NCBI GenBank assembly: GCA_016215645.1
Contig: JACRIX010000027.1
Span: 54,184 to 118,183, forward strand
Reading direction: 5' to 3'
DNA: 64,000 nucleotides
DNA from: Rhodocyclales bacterium
GTDB lineage: Bacteria > Pseudomonadota > Gammaproteobacteria > Burkholderiales > Rhodocyclaceae
Under the pieces are notes generated by a model. That model was not told the origin of the DNA and did no database searches. It worked only from the letters and a program-made list of their open reading frames with translations. Made by a program: the position numbers and the translations under genes. Numbering within the stretch: position 1 is the stretch's first letter; every line of letters begins with the position of its first letter. Shown piece after piece: positions 55,131-64,000 of the stretch.

Positions 55131-57728
55131 TTACACCGTCACCGTATCCGCCTGCTCCTTGAACTCGGCAATCTGGTCGAAGTTCATGTAGCGATAGACG
55201 TCGGCCGACTTGGCTTCGAGCGACTTGACCTGCTCCATGTACTCGGCCACGGTCGGGATCTTGCCCATCAGCGCTGTCACCGCCGCCAGTTCAGCGGAAC
55301 TCAGATACACACGGGTGTCGATGCCCAGCCGGTTGGGGAAGTTGCGGGTCGACGTCGATACCGCCGTGCTGCCTTTCTTGATCTGTGCCTGGTTGCCCAT
55401 GCACAGGCTGCAGCCGGGCATTTCCATGCGCGCGCCGGACTTGCCGAGGATGGCGTAGTAACCCTCTTCGTTGAGGATCATGGCGTCCATCTTGGTCGGC
55501 GGCGCGATCCACAGGCGGGTCGGGATGTCCGACTTGCCTTCGAGCACCTTGCCGGCGGCGCGGAAGTGGCCGATGTTGGTCATGCAGCTACCGATGAAGA
55601 CTTCGTCGATCTTCTCGCCGGCGACTTCGGAGAGGATCTTGACGTCGTCCGGGTCGTTGGGGCAGGCCAGGATCGGCTCCTTGACGTCGGCCAGGTCGAT
55701 CTCGATCACGGCGGCGTATTCGGCATCGGCGTCGGGCTGGAGCAGGGTGCCGTTGGCGATCCAGGCTTCCATGGCCTTGACGCGGCGGCCCAGGGCGCGC
55801 TTGTCGTCGTAGCCTTCGGCGATCATCCACTTCATCAGCGTGATGTTGGAACGCATGTACTCGACGATCGGCGCCTTGTTCAGGCGCACCGCGCAACCGG
55901 CGGCGGAACGCTCGGCGGAAGCGTCGGTGAGCTCGAACGCCTGTTCCACCTTGAGGTCGGGCAGGCCCTCGATTTCGAGGATGCGCCCCGAAAAGATGTT
56001 CTTCTTGCCCTGCTTGGCCACGGTCAGCAGGCCCGCCTTGATCGCGTAAAGCGGAATCGCATTGACCAGGTCGCGCAGCGTGATGCCGGGCTGCAGCTTG
56101 CCCTTGAAGCGCACCAGCACGGATTCGGGCATGTCTAGCGGCATCACGCCGGTGGCGGCCGCGAAGGCGACCAGGCCGGAACCTGCGGGAAAGGAAATGC
56201 CGATCGGGAAGCGAGTGTGGCTGTCGCCGCCGGTACCGACGGTGTCCGGCAGCAGCAGGCGGTTGAGCCAGGAGTGGATCACGCCGTCACCGGGGCGCAG
56301 CGAGATACCGCCGCGTGCGGTGATGAAGGAGGGCAGGGTGCGGTGGGTCTTGACGTCCACCAGTTTCGGATAGGCCGCGGTGTGGCAGAAGGACTGCATC
56401 ACCAGGTCGGCGGAGAAGCCGAGGCAGGCGAGGTCTTTCAGTTCGTCGCGGGTCATCGGACCGGTGGTGTCCTGGCTGCCGACCGAGGTCATCTTCGGTT
56501 CGCAGTAGGTGCCGGGGCGAACGCCCCGCTGTTGTCCACTGAGTTCGGGGAAGCCGCAGGCGCGACCGACCATCTTCTGCGCCAGGCTGAAACCCTTGCC
56601 GGAATCGACCGGCGGCTGTGGCAGGCGGAACAGGGTCGAGGCGGGCAGGCCGAGGAACTCGCGGGCCTTGCCGGTCAAGGCACGACCGATGATCAGGTTG
56701 ATGCGGCCGCCGGCGCGCACTTCGTCGAGCAGCACTTCCGACTTGTAATCGAAGGTGGAAATCGTGGCGCCGTTCTTCTCGACCTTCTTGTCATAGGGGA
56801 AGATGTCGACCACGTCGCCCATGGCCATCTGCGCGACATCGCACTCGATGGGGAAGGCGCCGGCATCTTCCTGGGTGTTGAAGAAGATCGGGGCGATCTT
56901 GCTGCCCAGGCAGAAGCCGCCGTAGCGTTTGTTGGGAACGAAGGGAATGTCGTCACCGGTCCACCACAGCACGGAGTTGGTGGCCGACTTGCGGCTGGAG
57001 CCGGTGCCGACCACGTCGCCGACATAGGCGACCGCGTGGCCTTTCTTCTTCAGGTCCTCGATCAGCTTCATCGGGCCGCGCTCGCCGGGCTTCTCCGGCG
57101 TGATGCCGTCGCGGGCGTTCTTCAGCATGGCCAGCGCGTGCAGCGGGATGTCGGGGCGGCTCCAGGCGTCGGGGGCGGGCGAGAGATCGTCGGTGTTGGT
57201 TTCGCCGGTGACCTTGAACACGGTGACCGAAATCTTCTTCGGCACTTCGGGGCGCTGGGTGAACCATTCGGCATCGGCCCAGGACTGCATCACGGCCTTG
57301 GCATTGGCGCTGCCCGCCTTGGCCTTCTCGGCCACGTCGTGGAAGAAATCGAACATCAGCAGTGTGGATTTCAGCGCCTTGGCAGCGGCGGCGCCGACCA
57401 CGGCGTCGTCGAGCACGTCGATCAGGGGCTTGACGTTGTAGCCGCCGACCATGGTGCCGAGGAGTTCGGTGGCCTTCTCGCGCGAGATCAGGCCGCAGGC
57501 GTCTTCGCCTTTCGCCACGCGGGCAAGGAACTCGGCCTTGATCTTGGCGGCATCATCGACGCCGGCGGGCACGCGGTGGGTGATCAGGTCGACCAGGAAG
57601 GCTTCCTCGCCCCTGGGCGGGTTCTTCAGCAGGGCGACCAGGTCGGTGGCCTGCTGCTTGCTCAGGGGCAGGGGTGGAATGCCAAGGGCGGCGCGTTCGG
57701 CGACATGGGCGCGATAGGCTTCAAGCAT
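55131..57728 (-). CDS. acnB: Aconitate hydratase B
   Basis: TCA-cycle aconitase with a [4Fe-4S] cluster, also possibly 2-methylisocitrate dehydratase. It has 865 residues, the same as E. coli AcnB. The N-terminal HEAT-like domain begins [20 protein letters not shown], followed by the swivel domain ([18 protein letters not shown]). The Fe-S cysteines lie in [20 protein letters not shown] and in [26 protein letters not shown]-type [11 protein letters not shown] near the end is the active-site loop. The ATG at 57728 is chosen by N-terminal alignment; the frame continues upstream without homology. The citE-like gene and mdh lie upstream on the same strand. Confidence 0.97.
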   Translation of the reverse strand: MLEAYRAHVAERAALGIPPLPLSKQQATDLVALLKNPPRGEEAFLVDLITHRVPAGVDDAAKIKAEFLARVAKGEDACGLISREKATELLGTMVGGYNVKPLIDVLDDAVVGAAAAKALKSTLLMFDFFHDVAEKAKAGSANAKAVMQSWADAEWFTQRPEVPKKISVTVFKVTGETNTDDLSPAPDAWSRPDIPLHALAMLKNARDGITPEKPGERGPMKLIEDLKKKGHAVAYVGDVVGTGSSRKSATNSVLWWTGDDIPFVPNKRYGGFCLGSKIAPIFFNTQEDAGAFPIECDVAQMAMGDVVDIFPYDKKVEKNGATISTFDYKSEVLLDEVRAGGRINLIIGRALTGKAREFLGLPASTLFRLPQPPVDSGKGFSLAQKMVGRACGFPELSGQQRGVRPGTYCEPKMTSVGSQDTTGPMTRDELKDLACLGFSADLVMQSFCHTAAYPKLVDVKTHRTLPSFITARGGISLRPGDGVIHSWLNRLLLPDTVGTGGDSHTRFPIGISFPAGSGLVAFAAATGVMPLDMPESVLVRFKGKLQPGITLRDLVNAIPLYAIKAGLLTVAKQGKKNIFSGRILEIEGLPDLKVEQAFELTDASAERSAAGCAVRLNKAPIVEYMRSNITLMKWMIAEGYDDKRALGRRVKAMEAWIANGTLLQPDADAEYAAVIEIDLADVKEPILACPNDPDDVKILSEVAGEKIDEVFIGSCMTNIGHFRAAGKVLEGKSDIPTRLWIAPPTKMDAMILNEEGYYAILGKSGARMEMPGCSLCMGNQAQIKKGSTAVSTSTRNFPNRLGIDTRVYLSSAELAAVTALMGKIPTVAEYMEQVKSLEAKSADVYRYMNFDQIAEFKEQADTVTV

Positions 57729-57765
57729 GGTGAGGTCCTCTCGTTGGAATCGTGTTTGACAGCGG

Positions 57766-58797
57766 TCAGGGCTGGTGGTTGCCTTCAGCCCCGAAATTGA
57801 AGAAACGGTTGCGTGCTTCGCCGGGCAAGGCCGCACCGGTGGCATGGGCACGGCGCAGCAGCTCCCAGTAGTAGCGGTAGGAGGCGCGGTCATGCAGTTT
57901 GCCTTCCCAGGCAATCGGTCCCCAGTGGGCGTTTTGAGCCGCAAGCAGAATGCCGGAAGCCTCGGTGACTTCGGCGAAGCTGGGACGCATGGCTTCGATA
58001 ATGGGCTGAATCTGGCGCGGATGGATGCTCCACATCCGCAGGAAACCGAATTCGTTGCGGGCCCGCTTCGCATCCTCGCGGACGACATCCGGATCATTGA
58101 GCTCGGTGGTGACGTTATGCGCCGGAACGACGCCGTTGCCGAAGGCGGCCGTGGCGATCTCGCACTTGGCGCGGACGACCAGGGGGTGCTCGAACTGGCC
58201 GGGCGAGCGCATCGCAGTACCCGGAATCGCGCCGTGATGTGCGCTGACAAAATCCATCAGGCCAAAATCAATGGTTTCGACGTGGGGCAATGCGGCAATC
58301 GCCCAGGCTTCGTGGAGTGCGCCAGGTGTTTCGATCAGCACATGCACGGGGATTGTGCGCTCGATACCATTCCGCCTTCGAATGTCGTCCAGCGCTCGGA
58401 TCTGCGTCAAGGCGTCATCGGCGCTGGAAACCTTTGGCAACACAATGAATGCCACCTTGGCGCCAGCGCGGCCGACGATGATTTCGAGATCGGCACGCCA
58501 ATGGGCGTGGCTCACGTCGTGGATGCGGGCACCGAAACGTTCATATCGATTCGCCGGATCGAGGATCAGGCTGGCGATCATTGCCGCGTGTTCGGCCTCG
58601 CGACCGGCAGGGGCACCGTCTTCGCAATCCCCCGTGACATCGAATACCGAGCGCTCGTCGATCGCGAGTTCGGCCTGTAGTTGCAGCGCCTTGCGCAGGT
58701 TCTTCTCCGAGCCGGCGTAATGCTCGCAGGCGGGAAGGGCGGGGAAGGGCCTCTCCCCGCGATACAAAACCTCAGCAGGATGAAGCGTCGGGCTCAC
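57766..58797 (-). CDS. HpcH/HpaI (citrate lyase beta / malyl-CoA lyase-like) family protein
   Basis: TIM-barrel lyase-like protein of 343 residues. Metal- and CoA-lyase features are [17 protein letters not shown] near 52-68, the Glu in [18 protein letters not shown] (about 152-168), and [39 protein letters not shown] is the conserved C-terminal strand. It lies between mdh and acnB in one direction (43 and 37 bp gaps), so a role around malate, citrate or their CoA esters is likely. The CitE-only context without citD/citF argues against citrate lyase. This gene order recurs in betaproteobacteria, but I know of no proven reaction. Confidence 0.85.
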   Translation of the reverse strand: MSPTLHPAEVLYRGERPFPALPACEHYAGSEKNLRKALQLQAELAIDERSVFDVTGDCEDGAPAGREAEHAAMIASLILDPANRYERFGARIHDVSHAHWRADLEIIVGRAGAKVAFIVLPKVSSADDALTQIRALDDIRRRNGIERTIPVHVLIETPGALHEAWAIAALPHVETIDFGLMDFVSAHHGAIPGTAMRSPGQFEHPLVVRAKCEIATAAFGNGVVPAHNVTTELNDPDVVREDAKRARNEFGFLRMWSIHPRQIQPIIEAMRPSFAEVTEASGILLAAQNAHWGPIAWEGKLHDRASYRYYWELLRRAHATGAALPGEARNRFFNFGAEGNHQP

Positions 58798-58840
58798 CTT
58801 GTCGCGAGTCCGTTGAACCGCTTCATCCTGTAGCGCTTCA

Positions 58841-59830
58841 TCAGCCGAGGAGGCTGGCGACGCCGGCTTGCTCTTCCTGCAGCTCGGCCAGGGTCTTATC
58901 CATCATCGTGCGCGAATAGTCGTCGATGGCCAGGCCTTCGATGCGCTTGTACTCGCCGTTCTCACAGGTCACGGGAACGCCGTAGATGATGTCCTTCGGA
59001 ATGCCGTAGGAGCCATCCGAGGGAACGCCCATGGTGACCCACTTGCCATTGGTGCCCAGCGCCCAGTCGCGCATATGGTCGATGGCGGCATTGGCGGCCG
59101 ATGCGGCCGACGAGGCGCCGCGGGCGGCGATGATGGCGGCGCCGCGCTTGCCGACAGTCGGGATGTACTCGTTCTTGTACCAGGCTTCGTCATTGATGGC
59201 GGCGGGAGCGGCCTGGCCGGCGACGCTGCAGAAGCGCAGGTCCGGATACATCGTGGGCGAGTGGTTGCCCCAGACGATCATCTTCTCGATGTCATTGACC
59301 GACTTGCCGGTGCGGGTGGCGAGTTGCGACACGGCGCGGTTGTGGTCCAGGCGCAGCATGGCGGTGAAATTCTTCGCCGGCAGGCTCTTGGCCGACTTCA
59401 TCGCGATGTAGGCGTTGGTGTTCGCCGGGTTGCCGACCACCAGCACCTTGACGTTGCGCGAAGCGACTTCATCCAGAGCGCCGCCCTGTTCGATGAAGAT
59501 CTTGGCGTTGTCCATCAGCAGGTCCTTGCGCTCCATGCCGGGCCCGCGGGGCTTGGCGCCGATCAGCAGGGCATAGTCGGCATCCTTGAACGCGACCTTC
59601 GCATCGCCCGTGCCGACGACACCCGCCAGCAGGGGAAAGGCGCAGTCGTCGAGTTCCATCATCACGCCCTTGAGCGCGGCCTGGGGCTTCTCGGAAGGAT
59701 GCTCGAGCAGTTGCAGGATCACCGGTTGATCCTTGCCCAGCATGTCACCGGCAGCAATGCGGAAGATGGCGGCATAACCGATTTGGCCGGCGGCGCCGGT
59801 CACTGCGACACGAACGGGGGCTTTTGCCAT
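58841..59830 (-). CDS. mdh: NAD-dependent malate dehydrogenase
   Basis: Oxidises malate to oxaloacetate. It has 329 residues of the type common in betaproteobacteria and cytosolic eukaryotic MDH. The Rossmann motif is [19 protein letters not shown], substrate-binding [23 protein letters not shown], and the catalytic histidine is in [14 protein letters not shown]. Length is normal. It is divergent from the GntR gene, with a candidate operator between, and upstream of the citE-like gene and acnB. Confidence 0.97.
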   Translation of the reverse strand: MAKAPVRVAVTGAAGQIGYAAIFRIAAGDMLGKDQPVILQLLEHPSEKPQAALKGVMMELDDCAFPLLAGVVGTGDAKVAFKDADYALLIGAKPRGPGMERKDLLMDNAKIFIEQGGALDEVASRNVKVLVVGNPANTNAYIAMKSAKSLPAKNFTAMLRLDHNRAVSQLATRTGKSVNDIEKMIVWGNHSPTMYPDLRFCSVAGQAAPAAINDEAWYKNEYIPTVGKRGAAIIAARGASSAASAANAAIDHMRDWALGTNGKWVTMGVPSDGSYGIPKDIIYGVPVTCENGEYKRIEGLAIDDYSRTMMDKTLAELQEEQAGVASLLG

Positions 59831-59970
59831 TTGTAGAACTCCTGTATCAGGTTGAGTCGATTGGTCGAGATTGCGTCGGGTGATGCGGGTTCGATTGCGG
59901 ACGGCGATGATACGTCAGGCAATCGCGAAATGTTAAAACCTATGCTGCGCTGTGTCAATATCTATTTGTT

Positions 59971-59991
59971 GTCTTATATAAGACATAAGAC
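59971..59991. promoter_or_regulatory. Palindromic candidate operator for the GntR regulator
   Basis: GTCTTATATAAGAC (59971-59984) is a perfect 14-bp palindrome, followed at once by a further ATAAGAC half-site. The GT(n)TA..TA(n)AC layout agrees with GntR/HutC-family operators. It lies 41 bp before the GntR start and would cover the TATATA-like -10 region, so autorepression is likely. It could also affect divergent mdh. Confidence 0.65.
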
Positions 59992-60024
59992 GAGGGGTGG
60001 ACAGGTCCGAAAAAAAATGCTCAA

Positions 60025-60774
60025 ATGCGCATCATGCCTGAATCCAGCGTCTCGCCATCGCCGACTTTCAGTCCTCTTTATCGCCAGATAAAGAGCCTGC
60101 TGATGCAGCGCCTCGAATCCGGAGAGTGGCGGCCGGGCGAGGCCATTCCCAGTGAATCTGAGCTGGCGATTCGCTTCAGCGTCAGTCAGGGGACGGTTCG
60201 CAAGGCGATAGACGAACTCGCTGCGGAAAATCTCTTGCTGCGTCGACAAGGAAAGGGCACCTTCGTTGCATCGCACGATGATCCACGTGCATTTTTCCGC
60301 TTTCTGCGACTGGTGCCGCTGGCCGGGGGCATTGAACAGGCGCAGAGCATTCCGCTCGAATGCTGGCGCGCCAAAGCCGGACCGGAAGTCGCGCGCATGC
60401 TCGAACTGAATATCGGCGACCCGATCAACATCGTTCGTCGTTTACTGCAATTTGCGGGCAAGCCTGTGGTGGTCGACGAGATCTACCTGCCCGGGAGCAT
60501 CTTTGGCACGCTCACCCTGGAGATGCTGCGTGATTTCGAGGGTTCTCTGTATAGCTTCTTCGAGAACCGTTTCGGCGTGCGCATGATTCGCGCCGAGGAG
60601 CGCCTGCGTGCGGTGCCGGCAGATCGGGCGAGTGCGGAATTGCTGAAGGTTGTGGAAGGAAGCCCACTGTTGTCGGTGGAGCGTGTCAGTTTTTCATACG
60701 GCGACAAGCCCGTTGAATGGCGGCGCGGCCTGTATCTGACCAGTGAACATTGCTATTTCAATGAACTGGGCTGA
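60025..60774 (+). CDS. GntR-family regulator, HutC subfamily
   Basis: Transcription factor of 249 residues. The winged HTH at about 16-85 includes PLYRQIKSLLMQRLESGEW, IPSESELAIRFSVSQGTVRK and LLRRQGKGTFVASH. The UTRA effector domain spans about 105-245 (RMLELNIGDPINIVRRLLQF; PVEWRRGLYL). It lies between divergent mdh and the sdhCDAB genes on its own strand, so control of the TCA block by a small molecule such as a dicarboxylate is plausible. Two starts are possible (60025 and 60034); neither has a clear ribosome site, since GAGGGGTGG lies over 25 bases upstream. Confidence 0.92.
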   Translation: MRIMPESSVSPSPTFSPLYRQIKSLLMQRLESGEWRPGEAIPSESELAIRFSVSQGTVRKAIDELAAENLLLRRQGKGTFVASHDDPRAFFRFLRLVPLAGGIEQAQSIPLECWRAKAGPEVARMLELNIGDPINIVRRLLQFAGKPVVVDEIYLPGSIFGTLTLEMLRDFEGSLYSFFENRFGVRMIRAEERLRAVPADRASAELLKVVEGSPLLSVERVSFSYGDKPVEWRRGLYLTSEHCYFNELG

Positions 60775-60787
60775 TTTTCCATAAGTT

Positions 60788-60817
60788 TTGTTTAACGGTA
60801 GTGTGTTTTGATTTATA
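60788..60817 (+). promoter_or_regulatory. Candidate promoter of sdhC
   Basis: TTGTTT (60788-60793) and TTTATA (60812-60817) are 18 bp apart in an AT-rich gap after the GntR gene. AGGAGA at 60835-60840 then supports the sdhC ATG at 60850. Confidence 0.45.
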
Positions 60818-60849
60818 GTGCGGCGCGTCAAAATAGGAGAAGTCCCGAT

Positions 60850-61245
60850 ATGCCCGAGATGACCAAGCAGCGTCCCAAACATCTGGCGCTCAACGAAATC
60901 CGACTGCCTCTGGCCGGCTTCGCGTCGATATTGCATCGCGTCAGTGGCGCCGGCCTTTTTCTGCTGCTGCCTTTACTGATTTGGCTGCTGCAACTTTCAC
61001 TGGGCTCAACGCAGGCCAGCACGGAGATGTTCACCGCCGTGACCGGTAACTGGCTGGTCAAACTGATCCTGCTGGGCCTGATTTGGGCCTTCTTCCATCA
61101 CTTTTGCATGGGCATCCGCATTCTGCTGATCGATATTCATGTCGGTGTTGAAAAGCAGCAGGCGCACAACTCGGCGGTTGCGGTAATGGTGGTCAGCCTG
61201 GCGCTGACCGCGATCTTCGGCCTCAAACTCCTCGGAGGCTTCTGA
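60850..61245 (+). CDS. sdhC: Succinate dehydrogenase cytochrome b556 subunit
   Basis: Membrane anchor of complex II with 131 residues and three transmembrane helices at about 31-50, 68-90 and 108-128. RPKHLALNEIRLPLAGFASI and SILHRVSGAGLF are the SdhC signature with the quinone-site Ser and Arg. The haem ligand is within FFHHFCMGIRILLID (His83/84). Start at 60850 is fixed by AGGAGA upstream. First of sdhCDAB; sdhD begins one base after its stop. Confidence 0.96.
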   Translation: MPEMTKQRPKHLALNEIRLPLAGFASILHRVSGAGLFLLLPLLIWLLQLSLGSTQASTEMFTAVTGNWLVKLILLGLIWAFFHHFCMGIRILLIDIHVGVEKQQAHNSAVAVMVVSLALTAIFGLKLLGGF

Positions 61246-61246
61246 C

Positions 61247-61591
61247 ATGCAAAGACTCGTCGTCGGGGCCGGTTACGGCCTCAAGGATTGGCTGGCGCAA
61301 CGCATTACTGGCGTTGTGATGGCCGTTTTTACCCTGATCATTTTCGGCGCTGCGTTAGGTGGCGCGATGTCCTCGCGTGAAGCCTGGCAGGCCTTTATGG
61401 CCAACGGCTTCATCCGCTTCCTCAGCTTCCTGTTCATCGTCAGCCTCTGTTACCACGCCTGGGTCGGCGTCCGCGACATCTGGATGGACTATCTCAATTC
61501 CGCGGCGTTGCGTCTGTTCCTGCATGTGCTGACGCTGCTCGCCCTGGTCGGCTATGCCGGCTGGGCCATACAGATCATCTGGAGGCTGTAA
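61247..61591 (+). CDS. sdhD: Succinate dehydrogenase membrane anchor subunit
   Basis: Second membrane anchor of complex II. It has 114 residues with three membrane helices at about 20-40, 55-73 and 87-110. The second haem b ligand is likely His70 in SLCYHAWVGVRDIWMDY, and WLAQRITGVVMAVF is a family signature. It follows sdhC directly. A 109-bp gap with a hairpin separates it from sdhA. Confidence 0.95.
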   Translation: MQRLVVGAGYGLKDWLAQRITGVVMAVFTLIIFGAALGGAMSSREAWQAFMANGFIRFLSFLFIVSLCYHAWVGVRDIWMDYLNSAALRLFLHVLTLLALVGYAGWAIQIIWRL

Positions 61592-61610
61592 TGATGTACA
61601 TATCCCCCAG

Positions 61611-61631
61611 CCCCTTTTCCATGAAAAGGGG
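61611..61631. repeat. Hairpin in the sdhD-sdhA gap
   Basis: CCCCTTTT and AAAAGGGG form a perfect 8-bp stem with a 5-nt CCATG loop inside the 109-bp gap at 61592-61700. No T-run follows. It could process or attenuate the sdh message. The remaining gap holds no supported gene. Confidence 0.6.
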
Positions 61632-61700
61632 TGACCAAGGTTCGCTTCGCTCCATTTTCAATGAACGGCCTTCCTTGGGACGGCCCTGCGGAAGGCAATC

Positions 61701-63488
61701 ATGAATTACACCGTTCGCAAATTCGATGCGGTCATCGTCGGCGCCGGCGGCGCCGGCCTGCGTGCCGCGATTCAATTATCGGAAGCCGGCTACAAGACCG
61801 CCGTGCTGACCAAGGTGTTCCCCACCCGCTCGCATACCGTCGCCGCGCAGGGTGGCGTTGCCGCCAGCCTGGGCAATTCCGAGGAGGACCACTGGCACTG
61901 GCACATGTACGACACCGTCAAGGGCTCCGACTGGCTCGGCGACCAGGACGCGATCGAGTTCATGTGCCGCAAGGCGAATGAAGTCGTGGTCGAACTCGAG
62001 CACTACGGCATGCCTTTCGACCGACTTGACAACGGCAAGATCTATCAGCGCCCCTTCGGCGGCCACATGTCGAACTTCGGCGAGAAGCCGGTGCGCCGTT
62101 CCTGCGCCGCGGCCGATCGCACGGGTCACGCCATGTTGCACGCGATGTACCAGCGCAACATCAAGGTCAATACGCAGTTCTTCGTCGAATGGCAGGCGCT
62201 GGACCTGGTGCGCGATGCCGAGGGCGACGTGCTCGGCGTCACCGCGATGGACATGGAAACCGGCGAGATCGTCGTTTTCCACGCCAAGGCCACCATTTTC
62301 GCCACGGGCGGAGCAGGGCGCATCTACTACTCATCGACCAACGCCTTCATCAATACCGGCGATGGCGTCGGCATGGCAGCACGCGCAGGCATCCCGCTCG
62401 AAGACATGGAGTTCTGGCAGTTCCACCCGACCGGCGTCGCCGGTGCCGGCGTGCTGATCACCGAAGGCGTGCGCGGCGAGGGCGGCATCCTGCGCAACTC
62501 GGCTGGCGAGCGTTTCATGGAGCGCTACGCGCCGAACGCCAAGGATCTGGCCTCACGCGACGTGGTTTCGCGGGCGATGACCACCGAGATCAACGAAGGC
62601 CGCGGTTGCGGGCCGAACAAGGATTACGTTCTGCTCGACATCACCCACCTGCCGCCCGAAACCATCATGAAGCGCCTGCCGGGGATCCACGAGATCGGCA
62701 TCCAGTTCGCCGGCGTCGATTGCCTCAAGGAGCCGCTGCCGGTGGTGCCGACCTGTCATTATCAGATGGGCGGCATTCCGACCAACTACCTCGGTCAGGT
62801 GGTGGTGCCGAAGAACGGGAATCCGAGCGAGCCGGTAGTGGGTTTCTACGCCGCCGGCGAATGTGCCTGCGCCTCGGTGCATGGCGCCAATCGTCTCGGA
62901 ACCAATTCCCTGCTCGACCTGCTGGTCTTCGGCAAGTCGGCCGGCGAAACGGCCGTCAATGACCTGAAGAACAACGTCAAGGCGCACAAGCCGCTGTCTC
63001 AGGAGGCCATAGACCGCACCCTGGCCCGCGTCAACCGCCTCAATCATCAGAAGGATGGCACTGACGTGCATGAAACGCGCCTGGCCATGCAGCGCACGAT
63101 GCAAAAGCATGCCGGCGTGTTCCGTTTCAAGGACATGCTCGCAGAGGGTGTCAAGCGCATCGACGAGATTGCCGGCCAGGTCGCACAAACCCAGATCAAG
63201 GACAAGTCCAAGGTGTTCAACACCGCCCGCATCGAGGCGCTGGAACTGGACAACCTGATCGAGGTCGCCAAGGCCACCATCGTTTCGGCCAATGCCCGCA
63301 CCGAGTCGCGCGGCGCCCATGTGCGTGACGATGCGGTCGACAGCCCGGAGACGCCAGACGGTCGCGACGACAAGAACTGGCTCAAGCACACCCTTTGGTA
63401 TCGCGAGCGCAGCCGCCTCGACTACAAGCCGGTGCAGATGAAGCCGATGAGCGTCGACACCATCGAACTCAAGAAGCGCGCTTACTGA
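61701..63488 (+). CDS. sdhA: Succinate dehydrogenase flavoprotein subunit
   Basis: Catalytic subunit that oxidises succinate to fumarate. It has 595 residues, the usual length. The FAD-binding site is VIVGAGGAGLRAAIQLSEAG (12-31), and covalent FAD is expected at His45 in PTRSHTVAAQGG. NSEEDHWHWHMYDTVKGSDW and the catalytic-region MEFWQFHPTGVAGAGVLITE follow. CHYQMGGIPTNYLGQV and AANRLG-like HGANRLGTNSLLDLLVFG are present. GGAAGG precedes the ATG. Confidence 0.98.
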   Translation: MNYTVRKFDAVIVGAGGAGLRAAIQLSEAGYKTAVLTKVFPTRSHTVAAQGGVAASLGNSEEDHWHWHMYDTVKGSDWLGDQDAIEFMCRKANEVVVELEHYGMPFDRLDNGKIYQRPFGGHMSNFGEKPVRRSCAAADRTGHAMLHAMYQRNIKVNTQFFVEWQALDLVRDAEGDVLGVTAMDMETGEIVVFHAKATIFATGGAGRIYYSSTNAFINTGDGVGMAARAGIPLEDMEFWQFHPTGVAGAGVLITEGVRGEGGILRNSAGERFMERYAPNAKDLASRDVVSRAMTTEINEGRGCGPNKDYVLLDITHLPPETIMKRLPGIHEIGIQFAGVDCLKEPLPVVPTCHYQMGGIPTNYLGQVVVPKNGNPSEPVVGFYAAGECACASVHGANRLGTNSLLDLLVFGKSAGETAVNDLKNNVKAHKPLSQEAIDRTLARVNRLNHQKDGTDVHETRLAMQRTMQKHAGVFRFKDMLAEGVKRIDEIAGQVAQTQIKDKSKVFNTARIEALELDNLIEVAKATIVSANARTESRGAHVRDDAVDSPETPDGRDDKNWLKHTLWYRERSRLDYKPVQMKPMSVDTIELKKRAY

Positions 63489-63498
63489 CAAGGACCCG

Positions 63499-64000
63499 AT
63501 GATGACGAACGCCACCAGTACCGTCCATTTCAAGATCTATCGCTACGATCCGGATCGGGACGCCAAGCCGTACATGCAGGATATTTCGGTGGAACTCGAA
63601 TCCACCGACCGCAAGTTGCTCGACGCCATGGTCAAGCTCAAGGCCAAGGACGATTCGATCGCCTTCCGCCGCTCCTGCCGCGAGGGTGTCTGTGGCTCCG
63701 ACGCGATGAACATCAACGGCAAAAACGGGCTGGCCTGCCTGACGGCGATGGACAGCTTTCCCGAAGGCAAGCCGATCGTGCTGCGCCCGCTACCAGGCCT
63801 GCCGGTGATCCGCGACCTGATCGTGGACATGACACAGTTCTTCAAGCAGTACCACTCGATCAAACCCTATCTGATCAACAACGATCCGCCACCGGAGCGC
63901 GAACGTCTGCAGTCGCCGGACGACCGCGAGGAACTCAACGGCCTCTACGAGTGCATCCTTTGCGCCTGCTGCTCGACCTCCTGCCCGTCGTTCTGGTGGA
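63499..64000 (+). CDS. sdhB: Succinate dehydrogenase iron-sulfur subunit (3' end outside window)
   Basis: Iron-sulfur subunit of complex II, open to the window end with 167 residues visible. The [2Fe-2S] site reads RRSCREGVCGSDAMNINGKN, with Cys60, Cys65, Asp68 and Cys80; the Asp ligand is as in E. coli. YECILCACCSTSCPSFWW near the edge starts the [4Fe-4S]/[3Fe-4S] region. AAGGA precedes the ATG at 63499; a second in-frame ATG follows directly. About 65-70 residues should be missing. Confidence 0.96.
   Translation, partial: MMTNATSTVHFKIYRYDPDRDAKPYMQDISVELESTDRKLLDAMVKLKAKDDSIAFRRSCREGVCGSDAMNINGKNGLACLTAMDSFPEGKPIVLRPLPGLPVIRDLIVDMTQFFKQYHSIKPYLINNDPPPERERLQSPDDREELNGLYECILCACCSTSCPSFWW

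Noticed and set aside
56217..57800. A 527-codon plus-strand frame
   Set aside because: Antisense of acnB; Gly/Ala/His-rich without domain.

Overview
The window is 64 kb of GC-rich, densely coding bacterial DNA with no rRNA, tRNA, CRISPR array or transposase that I can see. Gene content and order point to a betaproteobacterium, perhaps of the Rhodocyclales or a related order. The evidence is the smc-zipA-ligA block, the short form of QueF, an EnvZ/OmpR pair with a group II truncated haemoglobin, and acnB / citE-like / mdh divergent from a GntR gene that precedes sdhCDAB. The placement is inference from gene content; no marker gene was compared.

Left part (1-24.5 kb). A DsbA-type oxidoreductase (cut by the window edge) diverges from a LysR regulator followed by an HpaI-type aldolase, a succinate-semialdehyde-type dehydrogenase and a LysE exporter. 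Next is a periplasmic solute-binding protein with no permease; the gene 5 bp downstream is a HAMP-PAS-GGDEF-EAL protein. After queF come the chromosome and cell-division genes smc, zipA and ligA, then galU, a phosphoribosyltransferase gene and an HU gene with a lysine/alanine tail, closed by a clear terminator. On the minus strand mfd, a Phd/PIN toxin-antitoxin pair, aroG and a DUF1015 gene follow one another.

Middle part (24.8-43.9 kb) is the accessory and most unusual region. A two-partner secretion pair (TpsB, and a 2047-residue TpsA with C-terminal repeats) is followed by a 935-residue protein. That protein appears to join a type I periplasmic-binding domain, a Cys-loop-receptor-like ligand-binding domain and an MscS pore domain. 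A DUF4337 membrane protein and a separate pentameric ligand-gated ion channel come next on the same strand. Facing them is a minus-strand operon of a TPR-secretin, a pentapeptide-repeat protein, a family 3 solute-binding protein and a lipoprotein. Upstream of it lies a secreted protein with four DM9-like units and a SUEL-like lectin domain. All of these look exported or membrane-bound. I infer an envelope module for sensing or adhesion, with the two channels as its most novel part.

Right part (44.3-64 kb) is mostly housekeeping: an AmmeMemoRadiSam pair (with Memo and AMMECR1 fused) behind an MgtC/DUF4010 membrane protein; ispD, a thioredoxin, ispF, thpR, a cyclic-nucleotide-binding protein and an AI-2E/PerM-type membrane protein; then ompR-envZ-truncated haemoglobin. 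Two small exported proteins diverge from ompR across a stretch with OmpR-like repeats. The end is a TCA-cycle block: acnB, a citrate-lyase-beta-like gene, mdh, a GntR regulator with a palindromic candidate operator, and sdhCDAB, with sdhB cut by the window end.
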